From Streptomyces specialis (GTDB lineage: Bacteria; Actinomycetota; Actinomycetes; Streptomycetales; Streptomycetaceae): a DNA stretch of 64,000 bases. Positions 7,701 to 14,925 of the stretch are shown here, piece by piece. The notes under the pieces are model-generated. The model searched no databases. It was not told the DNA's origin and saw only the letters and a list, made by a program, of their open reading frames with translations. The translations under genes were made by a program, and so were the position numbers. Within the stretch, counting starts at the first letter, position 1. Each line of letters begins with the position of its first letter. The stretch spans positions 518,754 through 582,753 of the forward strand of contig NZ_LN929897.1 of NCBI RefSeq assembly GCF_001493375.1. The letters are read 5' to 3'.

Positions 7701-9306
7701 CAAGCAGCACAGCCCGTGGCTGCCCGCCCTCGGTGACAAGGTGCTGCTGCGCGACCTCGAACACCCGGTCCCGGCCGGTCCGTTGCCCGCCGCGCCCTAC
7801 GGTCTTGAGGACCTGCCCGAGCAGCAGGCCAGGCGGTCGGTCGCGATCGACTTCAAGACCTTCAGCCACATGATCGTCGGCGGCGCCCCGCGCAGCGGCC
7901 GGTCGCAGTTGCTGCGGACGATCGCGGGCTCGCTGTCGTGGATCCACTCCACCGCCGATGTCCACCTGTACGGCATCGACTGCGGCAACGGCGCGCTCAA
8001 CGCCCTGACGAAGCTGCCGAACTGCGGCGCCGTCGTGTCCCGCACCCAGACCGAGCGGGTGCGGCGCCTCGTCAAGCGGCTCCGCTCCGAGGTCGATCGC
8101 CGTCAGGAGATCCTCGCGCAGGACGCGCTGGCCGACATTGGGGAGCAGCGGGCCGCCGCCGAGCCCGACAAGCGGCTGCCGCACATCGTGGTGCTGATCG
8201 ACCGCTGGGAGGGCTGGGTCAGCACCCTGGGCGAGATCGACCACGGCGCGCTGACCGACGAGTTGTACGTGATCCTCCGCGAGGGCGCCAGCGTCGGCAT
8301 CCACCTGATCATCACCGGCGACCGGACCGTGCTGTCCGGCCGCGTCAGCGCCCTGACCGAGGAGCGGTACACGCTGCGGCTGTCGGACCGCGGCGACTAT
8401 TCGCACATCGGCATGCCCGCCCGCAAGGTGCCCGAGGAGATCGCCGACGGCCGCATGTTCCGCAACCAGGCGCTGACGGAGATCCAGGTCGCCGTCCTGG
8501 CCGAGGAGTTGTCGGGCCAGGCGCAGGCCGCGGCGCTGGGGGCCATCGGGGACTGGGCCACCCAGCGGGACGCGGCGGTGCCGCGCGCCAAGCGCCCGTT
8601 CCGGGTGGACGTGCTGCCCAGCCGTCTGACGTTCGCGGACGCCTGGGAGATGCGCGACCCGGAGGCGTCGGAGTCCCGGCTGTGGGGCCTGATCGGCGTC
8701 GGCGGCGACGAGTTGATGGGCTACGGCCCCGACCTGGCGCAGGGGACCCCGGCGTTCATCATCGCCGGGCCGGCGAAGTCGGGCCGGTCCACGGTGCTGT
8801 TGATGCTCGCCAAGTCGTATCTCGCGCAGGGCGTGCGGCTGGTCATCGCCGCGCCCCGGCCGTCGCCGCTGCGTGATCTGGCCGGACAGGAAGGTGTCAT
8901 CCAGGTCTTCACCGGCGACGACATCTCGGAGGCGGAGGTGCGGGAGGCGGTGAGCACGTCGTCGCCCGAGAACCCTATCGTCTTCCTGGTGGACGACGGG
9001 GAGGACCTGCGGCGCGCGGACGGCGGCGACGAGCTGAAGAACATCATCACGCAGGGCTCCGAGCTGGGCCGGTACCTGGTGCTGGCCGGTGACGAGGGCG
9101 ACCTCTGCGGCGGCTTCTCCGGCTGGCAGGTGGACGCGAAGAAGGCGCGCCGCGGCGTGCTGCTGTCGCCGTCCAGTCACCGGCACGGCGAGCTGATCGG
9201 CGCCAAGCTGCCGCGCAGCGCGGCGAGCGAGCAGCCGACGCCCGGCCGGGCGATCCTGCACCTCGGGGACGGCGTGCCGTTCACCGTGACCACGCCCGCG
9301 CCGTAG
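4732..9306 (+). CDS. eccC: EccC, type VII secretion FtsK/SpoIIIE-type motor ATPase
   Basis: 1524 residues from the GTG at 4732, chosen over an upstream TTG because of the gggagg ribosome site. An N-terminal FHA-like/ubiquitin-like region (about 1-230) is followed by two membrane helices (about 251-270 and 274-296) and three tandem FtsK-type ATPase domains. Domain 1 has a canonical Walker A, GTTGSGKS at 716-723. In domains 2 (GGAPRSGRS, about 1050) and 3 (AGPAKSGRS, about 1346) the Walker lysine is arginine, so only domain 1 is an obvious ATPase; the others probably bind nucleotide or substrate. EccC sits in the inner membrane and recruits Esx substrates through C-terminal signals. Other ecc genes are not in the window. 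The stop overlaps the next start (TAGTG). Confidence 0.95.
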   Translation: MRLTLTVVDPVGGLSADTVIDAAPETQIGDLAPEFTRLVGSRFSQPAGMAGHGMPADTAGTAHLFVDGEYVDPSLTLAQSPLREGTVVSLHNPGGCRPGEPQGIVELRVVGGPAAGAVHRMGVGRVEIGSGQNMNIRIEDPTLPEHAMTLRVAAEGTCKVTVYSETQPLIDGEPFTHTEGDRGDWKLGKQLAVGDSLFELTPYFPPDAALKVSEDGAGLDYNRPPRLLPPERQTKFTLPRPPGEREKRPLPLLMAILPVVGAVAMASITGRWIFLMMAFMSPIMLLSNYMMDKKRGRISHAKKVEEYGERKARIEKDARDALIAERFARRHAAPDPATVLTQATGPRTRLWERRRTDNDHLLIRVGTVELDSEVVLTDPEQDEHKRQVFWKIADAPVTLPLRTLGVVGFAGPGDSARALGRWAVGQIAVLHSPVDVQFFLLTDGSGQHSWDWMRWLPHSRPTPEHEINALIGTDAETIGARIAELIGLLDARQKAAKQARSQGATTFKDPDIVVVFDGSRRMRSLPGVIRLLREGPDASIFALCLDDEERFLPGECQAVVIAEPNPERVGGQGGARQPGYATGFHTFLAVPGSASGPGQLAAGPAPAQLADRLRVEQTGAWRIRNVRPDWVRPEWCELLARSLSPIRDISGESEDAAIPSSSRLLDVIEMEPPTAGAIAARWRLGGQSTEAVIGESYDGAFAIDIRRDGPHGLIAGTTGSGKSELLQTIVASLAVANTPENMTFVLVDYKGGSAFKDCVQLPHTVGMVTDLDNHLVERALASLGAELTRREHILAEVGAKDIEDYQDLMRRSPGRLVAMPRLLIVIDEFASMVRELPDFVKGLVNIAQRGRSLGIHLLLATQRPSGVVSPEIRANTNLRIALRVTDASESSDVIDAPDAGFIAKSTPGRAYVRLGHASLVPFQSGRVGGRRPGAVDPAVSRPWAGRLEWNDLGRGRLKRPAGAKAEEEEITDLKVLVDAIIEADRQLGFAKQHSPWLPALGDKVLLRDLEHPVPAGPLPAAPYGLEDLPEQQARRSVAIDFKTFSHMIVGGAPRSGRSQLLRTIAGSLSWIHSTADVHLYGIDCGNGALNALTKLPNCGAVVSRTQTERVRRLVKRLRSEVDRRQEILAQDALADIGEQRAAAEPDKRLPHIVVLIDRWEGWVSTLGEIDHGALTDELYVILREGASVGIHLIITGDRTVLSGRVSALTEERYTLRLSDRGDYSHIGMPARKVPEEIADGRMFRNQALTEIQVAVLAEELSGQAQAAALGAIGDWATQRDAAVPRAKRPFRVDVLPSRLTFADAWEMRDPEASESRLWGLIGVGGDELMGYGPDLAQGTPAFIIAGPAKSGRSTVLLMLAKSYLAQGVRLVIAAPRPSPLRDLAGQEGVIQVFTGDDISEAEVREAVSTSSPENPIVFLVDDGEDLRRADGGDELKNIITQGSELGRYLVLAGDEGDLCGGFSGWQVDAKKARRGVLLSPSSHRHGELIGAKLPRSAASEQPTPGRAILHLGDGVPFTVTTPAP

Positions 9307-9980
9307 TGGAGATCGGCAGACGGCTCGGCGGACTCGGCGCGTCGGCGCGGTCCGCCGCAGCCGCTTCCGGGGCCTGGATGGTGGCGCGGATGACCGCGTA
9401 TCCGGGCCCGGTCGCCGTACCGGTGGACGAGCCCTGGGAGTTCGGCGTCGGCGCGCAGATCGCCCGCCATCCGCGGGTGCCCGGCCCGCTGGCCGGGCCG
9501 CTGGGCGCGCTGGACGCCCTGGGGTCGGTCCGGATCGGGCCGGAGGGCCTCGGGTTCGACGGCGAGGACGACGTTCCGTGGGAGAAGATCGTCCAACTCC
9601 GGCTGCACAACGGGTTCACGGCCGTGGCCGCGCACTCGATCGACGCGGAGACCGAGCGGCTGCGGGGGTTGCTGCCGCCGGTGCCGGGCCGCAAGTGGGC
9701 GTTGGGCAAGGGCGCGGACGGGCTGAAGACGCTCGTGGCGAAGCTGCGGGAGCGCGCCGACCGCGAGCCGGAGGCGGCGGACTCGCCCGACATCGCCTGT
9801 GAGTTCACCGCGCGGGGGCTGCTGGGCCGGGAGCGCACCGTTCGGGCGTGCATGTACACCACGGCGTTCCTGGCGCTGCGGCCCGATGTGTCGCACGCGC
9901 TGGTGGAGACGGCGCGGGCGGCCGGGGTGCCGGTGCTGCGCGGGCACGGCACCGAGCGGGTGCCGGGCGACGGTTGGTGA
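9306..9980 (+). CDS. Conserved hypothetical protein coupled to eccC
   Basis: 224 residues; its GTG shares a base with the eccC stop codon, so it is translationally coupled. No signal peptide. The first ~35 residues form a small hydrophobic/alanine-rich helix, then a mostly beta domain including GPEGLGFDGEDDVPWEKI and a final alpha/beta part (VSHALVETARAAGVPVL). The pattern EGLGFDGE...PWEKI...LRL is reminiscent of PH-like domains, which is a guess. The position suggests a type VII accessory or substrate-handling role. Confidence 0.7.
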   Translation: MEIGRRLGGLGASARSAAAASGAWMVARMTAYPGPVAVPVDEPWEFGVGAQIARHPRVPGPLAGPLGALDALGSVRIGPEGLGFDGEDDVPWEKIVQLRLHNGFTAVAAHSIDAETERLRGLLPPVPGRKWALGKGADGLKTLVAKLRERADREPEAADSPDIACEFTARGLLGRERTVRACMYTTAFLALRPDVSHALVETARAAGVPVLRGHGTERVPGDGW

Positions 9981-9993
9981 GCGAGCCGGTGGT

Positions 9994-10344
9994 TCAGGTG
10001 CCGGGGTCGCGGGCCTGGGTGAGCGCGCGCAGCGCGTCGCGGGTGTGGGTCAGCTCCACCAGCCGCGTCTCGATGGCGCGCAGCCGCGCGGCGATCAACT
10101 CGGCGGCGGCGCCGTCGGGTGCCTGGCCGCTGTCGCCCACGGCGAGGACGTCGCGGATCTCGGCCAGCGTCAGCCCGGCGGCCTGCGCGCCCCGGATGAA
10201 CACCAGCCGGTCGGCGAACTCCGGCGGGTAGTCCCGGTATCCGGACGGGGTGCGCGGTGGCTCCGGCAGCAGACCGGCCTGTTCGTAGAACCTGACCGTT
10301 TTCGTCGTCACACCGGCGGCGTGAGCGAGCGTACCGATACGCAT
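9994..10344 (-). CDS. MerR-family transcriptional regulator
   Basis: 116 residues. The N-terminal winged helix is unmistakable: MRIGTLAHAAGVTTKTVRFY, then EQAGLLPEP and SGYRDYP. The C-terminal ~50 residues form the dimerisation coiled coil (LIAARLRAIETRLVELTH) without cysteine or histidine metal-binding motifs, so it probably senses an organic ligand or drug rather than a metal. It lies 114 bases downstream of an ABC exporter gene in the same orientation, so regulation of that exporter is possible. Confidence 0.85.
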   Translation of the reverse strand: MRIGTLAHAAGVTTKTVRFYEQAGLLPEPPRTPSGYRDYPPEFADRLVFIRGAQAAGLTLAEIRDVLAVGDSGQAPDGAAAELIAARLRAIETRLVELTHTRDALRALTQARDPGT

Positions 10345-10458
10345 GTGTCCAGCATGTGACGGACGGGGCCACGGAGGAAGAGCGCTTCACCCCTCCGGGA
10401 CCGTGTCGCCGCTCACTTCCCGGCGTGCTTCCCCGTTCGCCCGCGGCTCACGCGGGGT

Positions 10459-12231
10459 TCACTCGACGGTCGCCGCGAGGAACTGGGTGGCGGCCAGCTC
10501 GGCGTACAGCGCGTTGGCGGCGACCAGTTCGGCGTGCGTGCCGACGGCCTGGACGCGGCCCGCGTCCATGACCACGATCCGGTCGGCCGTGGTGACGGTG
10601 GACAGCCGGTGGGCCACCACGAGCACGGTCGTCTCGCGTGCCGCCTCGGCGACGGTCTCGCGCAACGCGGCCTCGTTGACCGCGTCCAACTGCGACGTCG
10701 CCTCGTCCAGCAGCAGCAGCCGGGGGCGGCGCAGCAGCGCGCGGGCGATCGCGACGCGCTGCCGTTCGCCGCCGGAGAGCTTGGTGCCGCGATGGCCGAC
10801 GACGGTGTCCAGGCCGTCGGGCAGCCGGGCCACCAGACCGTCCAGCCGTGTGGTGCGCAGGACTTCGGCGACGGCCCGGTCGTCGGCCTCGGGGGCGCCG
10901 AACAGCAGGTTCTCCCGCAGGGTGCCGGACAGGACCGGCGCGTCCTGCTCCACATAGCCGATGGCCGCGCGCAGTTCGCCGAAGTCCCAGTCGGTGACGT
11001 CCTTCCCGTCGAGCAGCACCCGCCCGTCGGTGGCGTCGTAGAACCGTTCGATGAGCGCGAAGACCGTCGTCTTGCCGGCGCCGGACGGGCCGACGAACGC
11101 GGTCATGCCGCGCGCCGGGACGGAGAAGCTCACCCCGTGGTGCACGTAGGGCAGTTCGGGCCCGTAACGGAAGCGGACGTCGTCGAAGGTGACGGTCGCG
11201 GGCGCGGTGCCGGGCGCCGGGAGCGGGGCGGGGGCGTGGACGGGTTCGCTGGGCAGCCGCCGCACCTCCTGGATGCGGGCGATGGCCGCCGCGCCGATCT
11301 GGTACTGCGTGATGGCGCTGACGACTTGCTGGATCGGCGACATCAAGTAGAAGACGTAGAGCAGGAACGCGACGAGGGCGCCGATGCCGATGGCGCCGGT
11401 GGCGACCCGGGCGCCGCCGACCGCGAGCACCGTGATGAACGCGACCTGCATCGACAGCCCGGCCGTGTTCCCCGCCAGGGCCTGCCACTTGGCGGCCCGC
11501 ACACTCTGCCGCCAGGACTCCTCGGCCGCCTCGTGCACGGTCCGCCGCTCGCGGTCCTCGGCGCCGGACGCCTTGACGGTGCGGAGCGCGCCGAGGACCC
11601 GCTCCAGCGCGGCGCCCATCTGGCCGATGGACTCCTGGGCGCGTTTGCTGGCCTTGTGGATGAGCGGCACGATCAGGCCCATGACGGTGGCCGCGACGGC
11701 GATCACGCCGAGCGTGACACCGAGCAGCACCAGATCGACGGTGCCCATCATCACCAGCGTGCCCACCAGCGTGAGCCCGCCGGTGGAGAAGCCGACGAGC
11801 GACTCGGTGGTCATCGCGCGCAGCAGGGTGGTGTCGGACGTGGCCCGCGACAGCAGGTCCCCCGGCTCGGTGGCGTCCACGGCGGAGATCCGCAGCCGCA
11901 GCAGGTACGACGTCAGGGACCGGCGCGCGGTCAGGACGACCGACTCGGCGGTGCGCTGGAGGACGTACGCCCCGAGCGCGCCGATGCCCGCGTTCGCCGC
12001 GACGAGCAGCGACATCAGGACCAGCGCGCCCGAGATGGAACGGTCGTCGGAGAGGCTCTGGATCAACTCCTGCGCCACCAGCGGCAGTGCGAGCCCGGTG
12101 GCGCCGGTGGCGAGCGACAGCACCGCTCCCAGGACCAACGCGCCGCGATGCGGCCGGACATATCCGGCGAGGACCCGCCAGGCGGGTGGGTCGCCGCCGG
12201 ACGTCACCGTGGTGCTTGTCAGTTGGGCCAC
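10459..12231 (-). CDS. ABC exporter, fused membrane and ATPase domains
   Basis: About 590 residues from the GTG at 12231 (MAQLTSTTV...); the frame is open further upstream but that part is arginine/proline junk overlapping the neighbouring gene. The N-terminal ~310 residues are a six-helix type I exporter domain. The ATPase domain has Walker A VGPSGAGKTT, signature LSGGERQRVAIARA and Walker B LLLLDEATSQLD. Such half-size exporters work as homodimers or paired heterodimers, exporting lipids, peptides or drugs; substrate unknown. No clear ribosome site precedes the GTG, so the start is the weakest point. The gene downstream is a MerR regulator. Confidence 0.85.
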   Translation of the reverse strand: MAQLTSTTVTSGGDPPAWRVLAGYVRPHRGALVLGAVLSLATGATGLALPLVAQELIQSLSDDRSISGALVLMSLLVAANAGIGALGAYVLQRTAESVVLTARRSLTSYLLRLRISAVDATEPGDLLSRATSDTTLLRAMTTESLVGFSTGGLTLVGTLVMMGTVDLVLLGVTLGVIAVAATVMGLIVPLIHKASKRAQESIGQMGAALERVLGALRTVKASGAEDRERRTVHEAAEESWRQSVRAAKWQALAGNTAGLSMQVAFITVLAVGGARVATGAIGIGALVAFLLYVFYLMSPIQQVVSAITQYQIGAAAIARIQEVRRLPSEPVHAPAPLPAPGTAPATVTFDDVRFRYGPELPYVHHGVSFSVPARGMTAFVGPSGAGKTTVFALIERFYDATDGRVLLDGKDVTDWDFGELRAAIGYVEQDAPVLSGTLRENLLFGAPEADDRAVAEVLRTTRLDGLVARLPDGLDTVVGHRGTKLSGGERQRVAIARALLRRPRLLLLDEATSQLDAVNEAALRETVAEAARETTVLVVAHRLSTVTTADRIVVMDAGRVQAVGTHAELVAANALYAELAATQFLAATVE

Positions 12232-12334
12232 CCGACCAGCGTAACCGGGCTGACGATCTTCGTTCCAGGGCGCGCGATCACCGCGCCCGCCGCCCGGTTG
12301 GCGCCGGGGGCGGGCGCGGTGCGGCCGGTGTCCG

Positions 12335-13684
12335 TCAGAGGGCACCCCGGCGCCAGGGGCCGGTGATGGCGAACGTGATGCCGGGGGACTGGATGTTGAG
12401 GAACAGCCAGTTGCCGTTCTTCGGCTCGAACACCGAACCGGCCCATTCGGAGCCGGTGTAGTCGGCCGCCGGAACGCCCTTGCCCGCCGTACCGGCCCGC
12501 AGGTCCGCGCTGTTCGCGGCGAACGGGAAGATCTCGCCGTCCTGGCTCAGCCCGTGGACGTACTCCGTGCCGTCGCCGTCCTCGCACAGGACGAGGCCGC
12601 CGCGCGGGCTGACGCACATGTTGTCGGGGGCGTTGAGGACGTCCGCGCCGGGGGAGGCGTACAGCACGCGGAACTCGTCCGTGGCGGGGTCGAGTTCGAA
12701 GACCTGCCCCTGCCGGGCCGGGCCGCCGTCGGTGCTGATCACGTAGACGCGGTCGTTCCCGTACCAGGCGCCCTCCAGCCGGCCGAACACCGCGCCGCCC
12801 GCCGCTTGGGCCTGGTAACGGACCGTGTCCGAGGCCGGGTCCACGTCCTCGACGGGCACCCAGGAGACCGTGCCGTACGACCGCTCGCCGTCGCGGCGGG
12901 TGTCGTAGGAGGCGGCGCCGATGCGCATCGCCTCCAGGCGCCCGCCCCGGGAGAGGTCGCCGGGCACGGCGGGAACGAAGCGGTACAGCGCCGCGTCGCC
13001 CCGGTCCTCCGTCTCGTAGACGTAGCCGGTCGCCGGATCGACGGCGACGGCCTCGTGGTTGAAGCGGCCCATCGCGGTGTAGGGGACCGGGTTGCCCTTG
13101 CCCTCGGAGGCCACCTCGAAGATGTAGCCGTGCCGCACACCGGCCGTGGTGCCGAAGGTCTCCTCGCACGTCAGCCAGGTGTTCCAAGGCGTCGGCCCGC
13201 CCGCGCAGTTGCGGATGGTGCCGCCGAGGCTGCCGTAGGACTCCAGCCACCGCCCGGCGTCCGGGTCGAAGACCAGCGTGGTGGTGCCGCCGCCGGCCGC
13301 CGGGTTGTACGCGGGCGCGGTGAACGCCGCGCCGGCGCCGCGCTCGTGGTTGCGGACCAGGTGGACCTTGTCGCCGTGGCGGAAGGCGGCCATGCCGTCG
13401 TGCGAACCGGGCGTGGGTACGCCGTCGTCCATGACGTCGTTCGTCCAGCCGTACGAGATGTACTCGAACCCGCGCGGCAGCGACAGCAGTTCGAGCCCGG
13501 TCGTCTGGTCCCTGACCGGCCGCAGCGGCCCGTAGCCGAGGCCGGGCGCCGGCTTGCCGGGCGCGGCGGCGGCGGTCCGCGTGCTCAGGGCCTGGAACGA
13601 GACGCCGGCGGCGGCGACACCGGCCCCGCGCAGCAGGGAGCGTCGCTGGAAGCCGGCGGGTCTGTCGGCGGAAACGTCAGTCAT
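12335..13684 (-). CDS. Tat-exported PhoX-like / DUF839 protein
   Basis: 449 residues from an ATG with gaggac 5 bases upstream. The N-terminus carries a twin-arginine signal (QRRSLLRGAGVAAAG) and a likely cleavage site after TAAAA near residue 40. The mature part is a beta-propeller-like DUF839/PhoX domain: HDGMAAF, VRNHE, CEET, RFNHEAVAVDP, DRGDAALYRFVP and NAPDNMC segments match the calcium/iron-binding shell of PhoX alkaline phosphatases. Probably a secreted or periplasmic phosphatase-like enzyme; activity is inferred from family only. No Pho box was identified upstream. Confidence 0.85.
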   Translation of the reverse strand: MTDVSADRPAGFQRRSLLRGAGVAAAGVSFQALSTRTAAAAPGKPAPGLGYGPLRPVRDQTTGLELLSLPRGFEYISYGWTNDVMDDGVPTPGSHDGMAAFRHGDKVHLVRNHERGAGAAFTAPAYNPAAGGGTTTLVFDPDAGRWLESYGSLGGTIRNCAGGPTPWNTWLTCEETFGTTAGVRHGYIFEVASEGKGNPVPYTAMGRFNHEAVAVDPATGYVYETEDRGDAALYRFVPAVPGDLSRGGRLEAMRIGAASYDTRRDGERSYGTVSWVPVEDVDPASDTVRYQAQAAGGAVFGRLEGAWYGNDRVYVISTDGGPARQGQVFELDPATDEFRVLYASPGADVLNAPDNMCVSPRGGLVLCEDGDGTEYVHGLSQDGEIFPFAANSADLRAGTAGKGVPAADYTGSEWAGSVFEPKNGNWLFLNIQSPGITFAITGPWRRGAL

Positions 13685-13803
13685 GGCAGTCCTCTTCGGT
13701 GACGAGGGGGGCTGGGGGGAGCCCTGTCACCCTAGGAGGAGGACCGCCGCGGGCTTCCGAACGGAAAGTGACATCTGGGCAAATGCCTCACCGTTCCCCG
13801 CCG

Positions 13804-14796
13804 TCAGGGAGTGATCACGACGTACGTGTAGCGCAGCAGGTCCGCGCAGCCCCCGGCCTTCTCCACCTCGTACGCCCAGCGCCACGAGCCGTCGACGGCG
13901 CCCTCGAAGTACGTCTGGCGGTGGTGGGTGACGGTGTCGATGGTCAGGCAGAACACACTGTTGAGGAAGTCGCCCTCGGTGTCCGTGCTCGCCACCGTCC
14001 CGTCGTTGCGCTCCTCGTGCTCCGCGCCGGTCCGGGTCCAGCCGGTCAGGGCCAGCCAGTCCCAGTCGGAGTCGTGCTCGCTGCGCACCCCGCCCCCGTC
14101 CCGCGCCTCCCACTCCAGCGCGGACGTCGTGCTGGAGACGTCGAGCCCCAGCGGATCGGTGACGTTCACCCGCAGGCTCCCCACCCACGGCCCCGGCTCC
14201 CCGGCGCTTCCCGCGTCCGACGAGCGCGCGGGGGCGATCCCGAACCGCTCCGCGACCGACGCCGGTACGCCGTCCGCCGGATAGACGGCCCGCGCCACGC
14301 GCCGCACGCACGCGCCCGGGTCGTACGCCCCCTCGCCGGCCCCCGTCGCCGTGCCCGCCTCGGACGCCGTCCCCTCGCCACCGTCCGCGAAGACGCACGT
14401 CCCGTCGTCCGTCGCCCGTCCCCGCTCGGTGCGGACGACAGCGCCCGGCAACTCCGCGAGGTCCACGGCGTATTCGATCTCCCCGGTCCCCTCCCGCGCC
14501 GCCGCCCCCGGCGAGAACAGCACCCCGCCCCCGCCGACCGCCCCCACCGCTACCCACCTGACCGCCCCGCCCCTCCTATCCCCCGCCCCCCCCCCCTCTC
14601 CACCACACTCCCCCCGGCTCTCCCCCCACCTCTCCACGTCATACCCCCCCCATGAGTCGTGTTGACGATCAAGCGCGGCCTGTCAACTTCCCCGCTATCC
14701 ACTACGTCGGCAGCGACAGACGTGTATACGAGACAGGCACAGCACCCCGCCCCCGACGAGCGCCGCCACCGCGACCCACCTGACCGTCCCGACCAT
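13804..14796 (-). CDS. Secreted hypothetical protein, N-terminus disrupted by assembly artefact
   Basis: The region 13804-14550 encodes ~245 good residues of a secreted protein (GEIEYAVDLAELPGAVVRTE ... CADLLRYTYVVITP) with several cysteines (CVFADG, ACVRR, VFCLTI, GGCADLL) that could form disulphides. The true start is stranded on the far side of an adapter scar: on the minus strand an ATG at 14796 begins MVGTVRWVAVAALVGGGVL, and the same stretch recurs at 14515-14560 as a poorer copy (VRWVAVGAVGGGGVLFSPG). Removing 14560-14736 and the duplicated bases would give an ordinary signal peptide joined to the mature protein, ~265 residues. Function unknown. Confidence 0.6.
14560..14736 (+). other. 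Assembly artefact: decayed read tail plus Nextera i5-side adapter
   Basis: Positions 14705-14736 match the Nextera read-1 transposon adapter at 29 of 32 bases (cgtcggcagcg ... gagacag). The bases just before it carry a degraded i5 index TATCCTCT. The preceding stretch (14560-14650) is a C-homopolymer-rich degraded copy of the genomic sequence at 14780-14870. It is technical, not biological. Confidence 0.93.
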
Positions 14797-14925
14797 GAGA
14801 CCCACCGCCGTCCGTCCGCAACCCGGCACTTCCACCGGGTCCAACGCCCCCGGCGCCGCGCGGTTATGGGAACAGGGAAACGGACGGCCACCCCCGGCCG
14901 GAAACGGACGGCCGTCCGACTCCCG

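Noticed and set aside
4141..9261. Open frame of 1706 codons antisense to eccC
   Set aside because: High GC leaves antisense frames open; composition is Arg/Gly/His-rich with no domain, and eccC has clear motifs. Only its end (4141-4440) is a real gene, esx.
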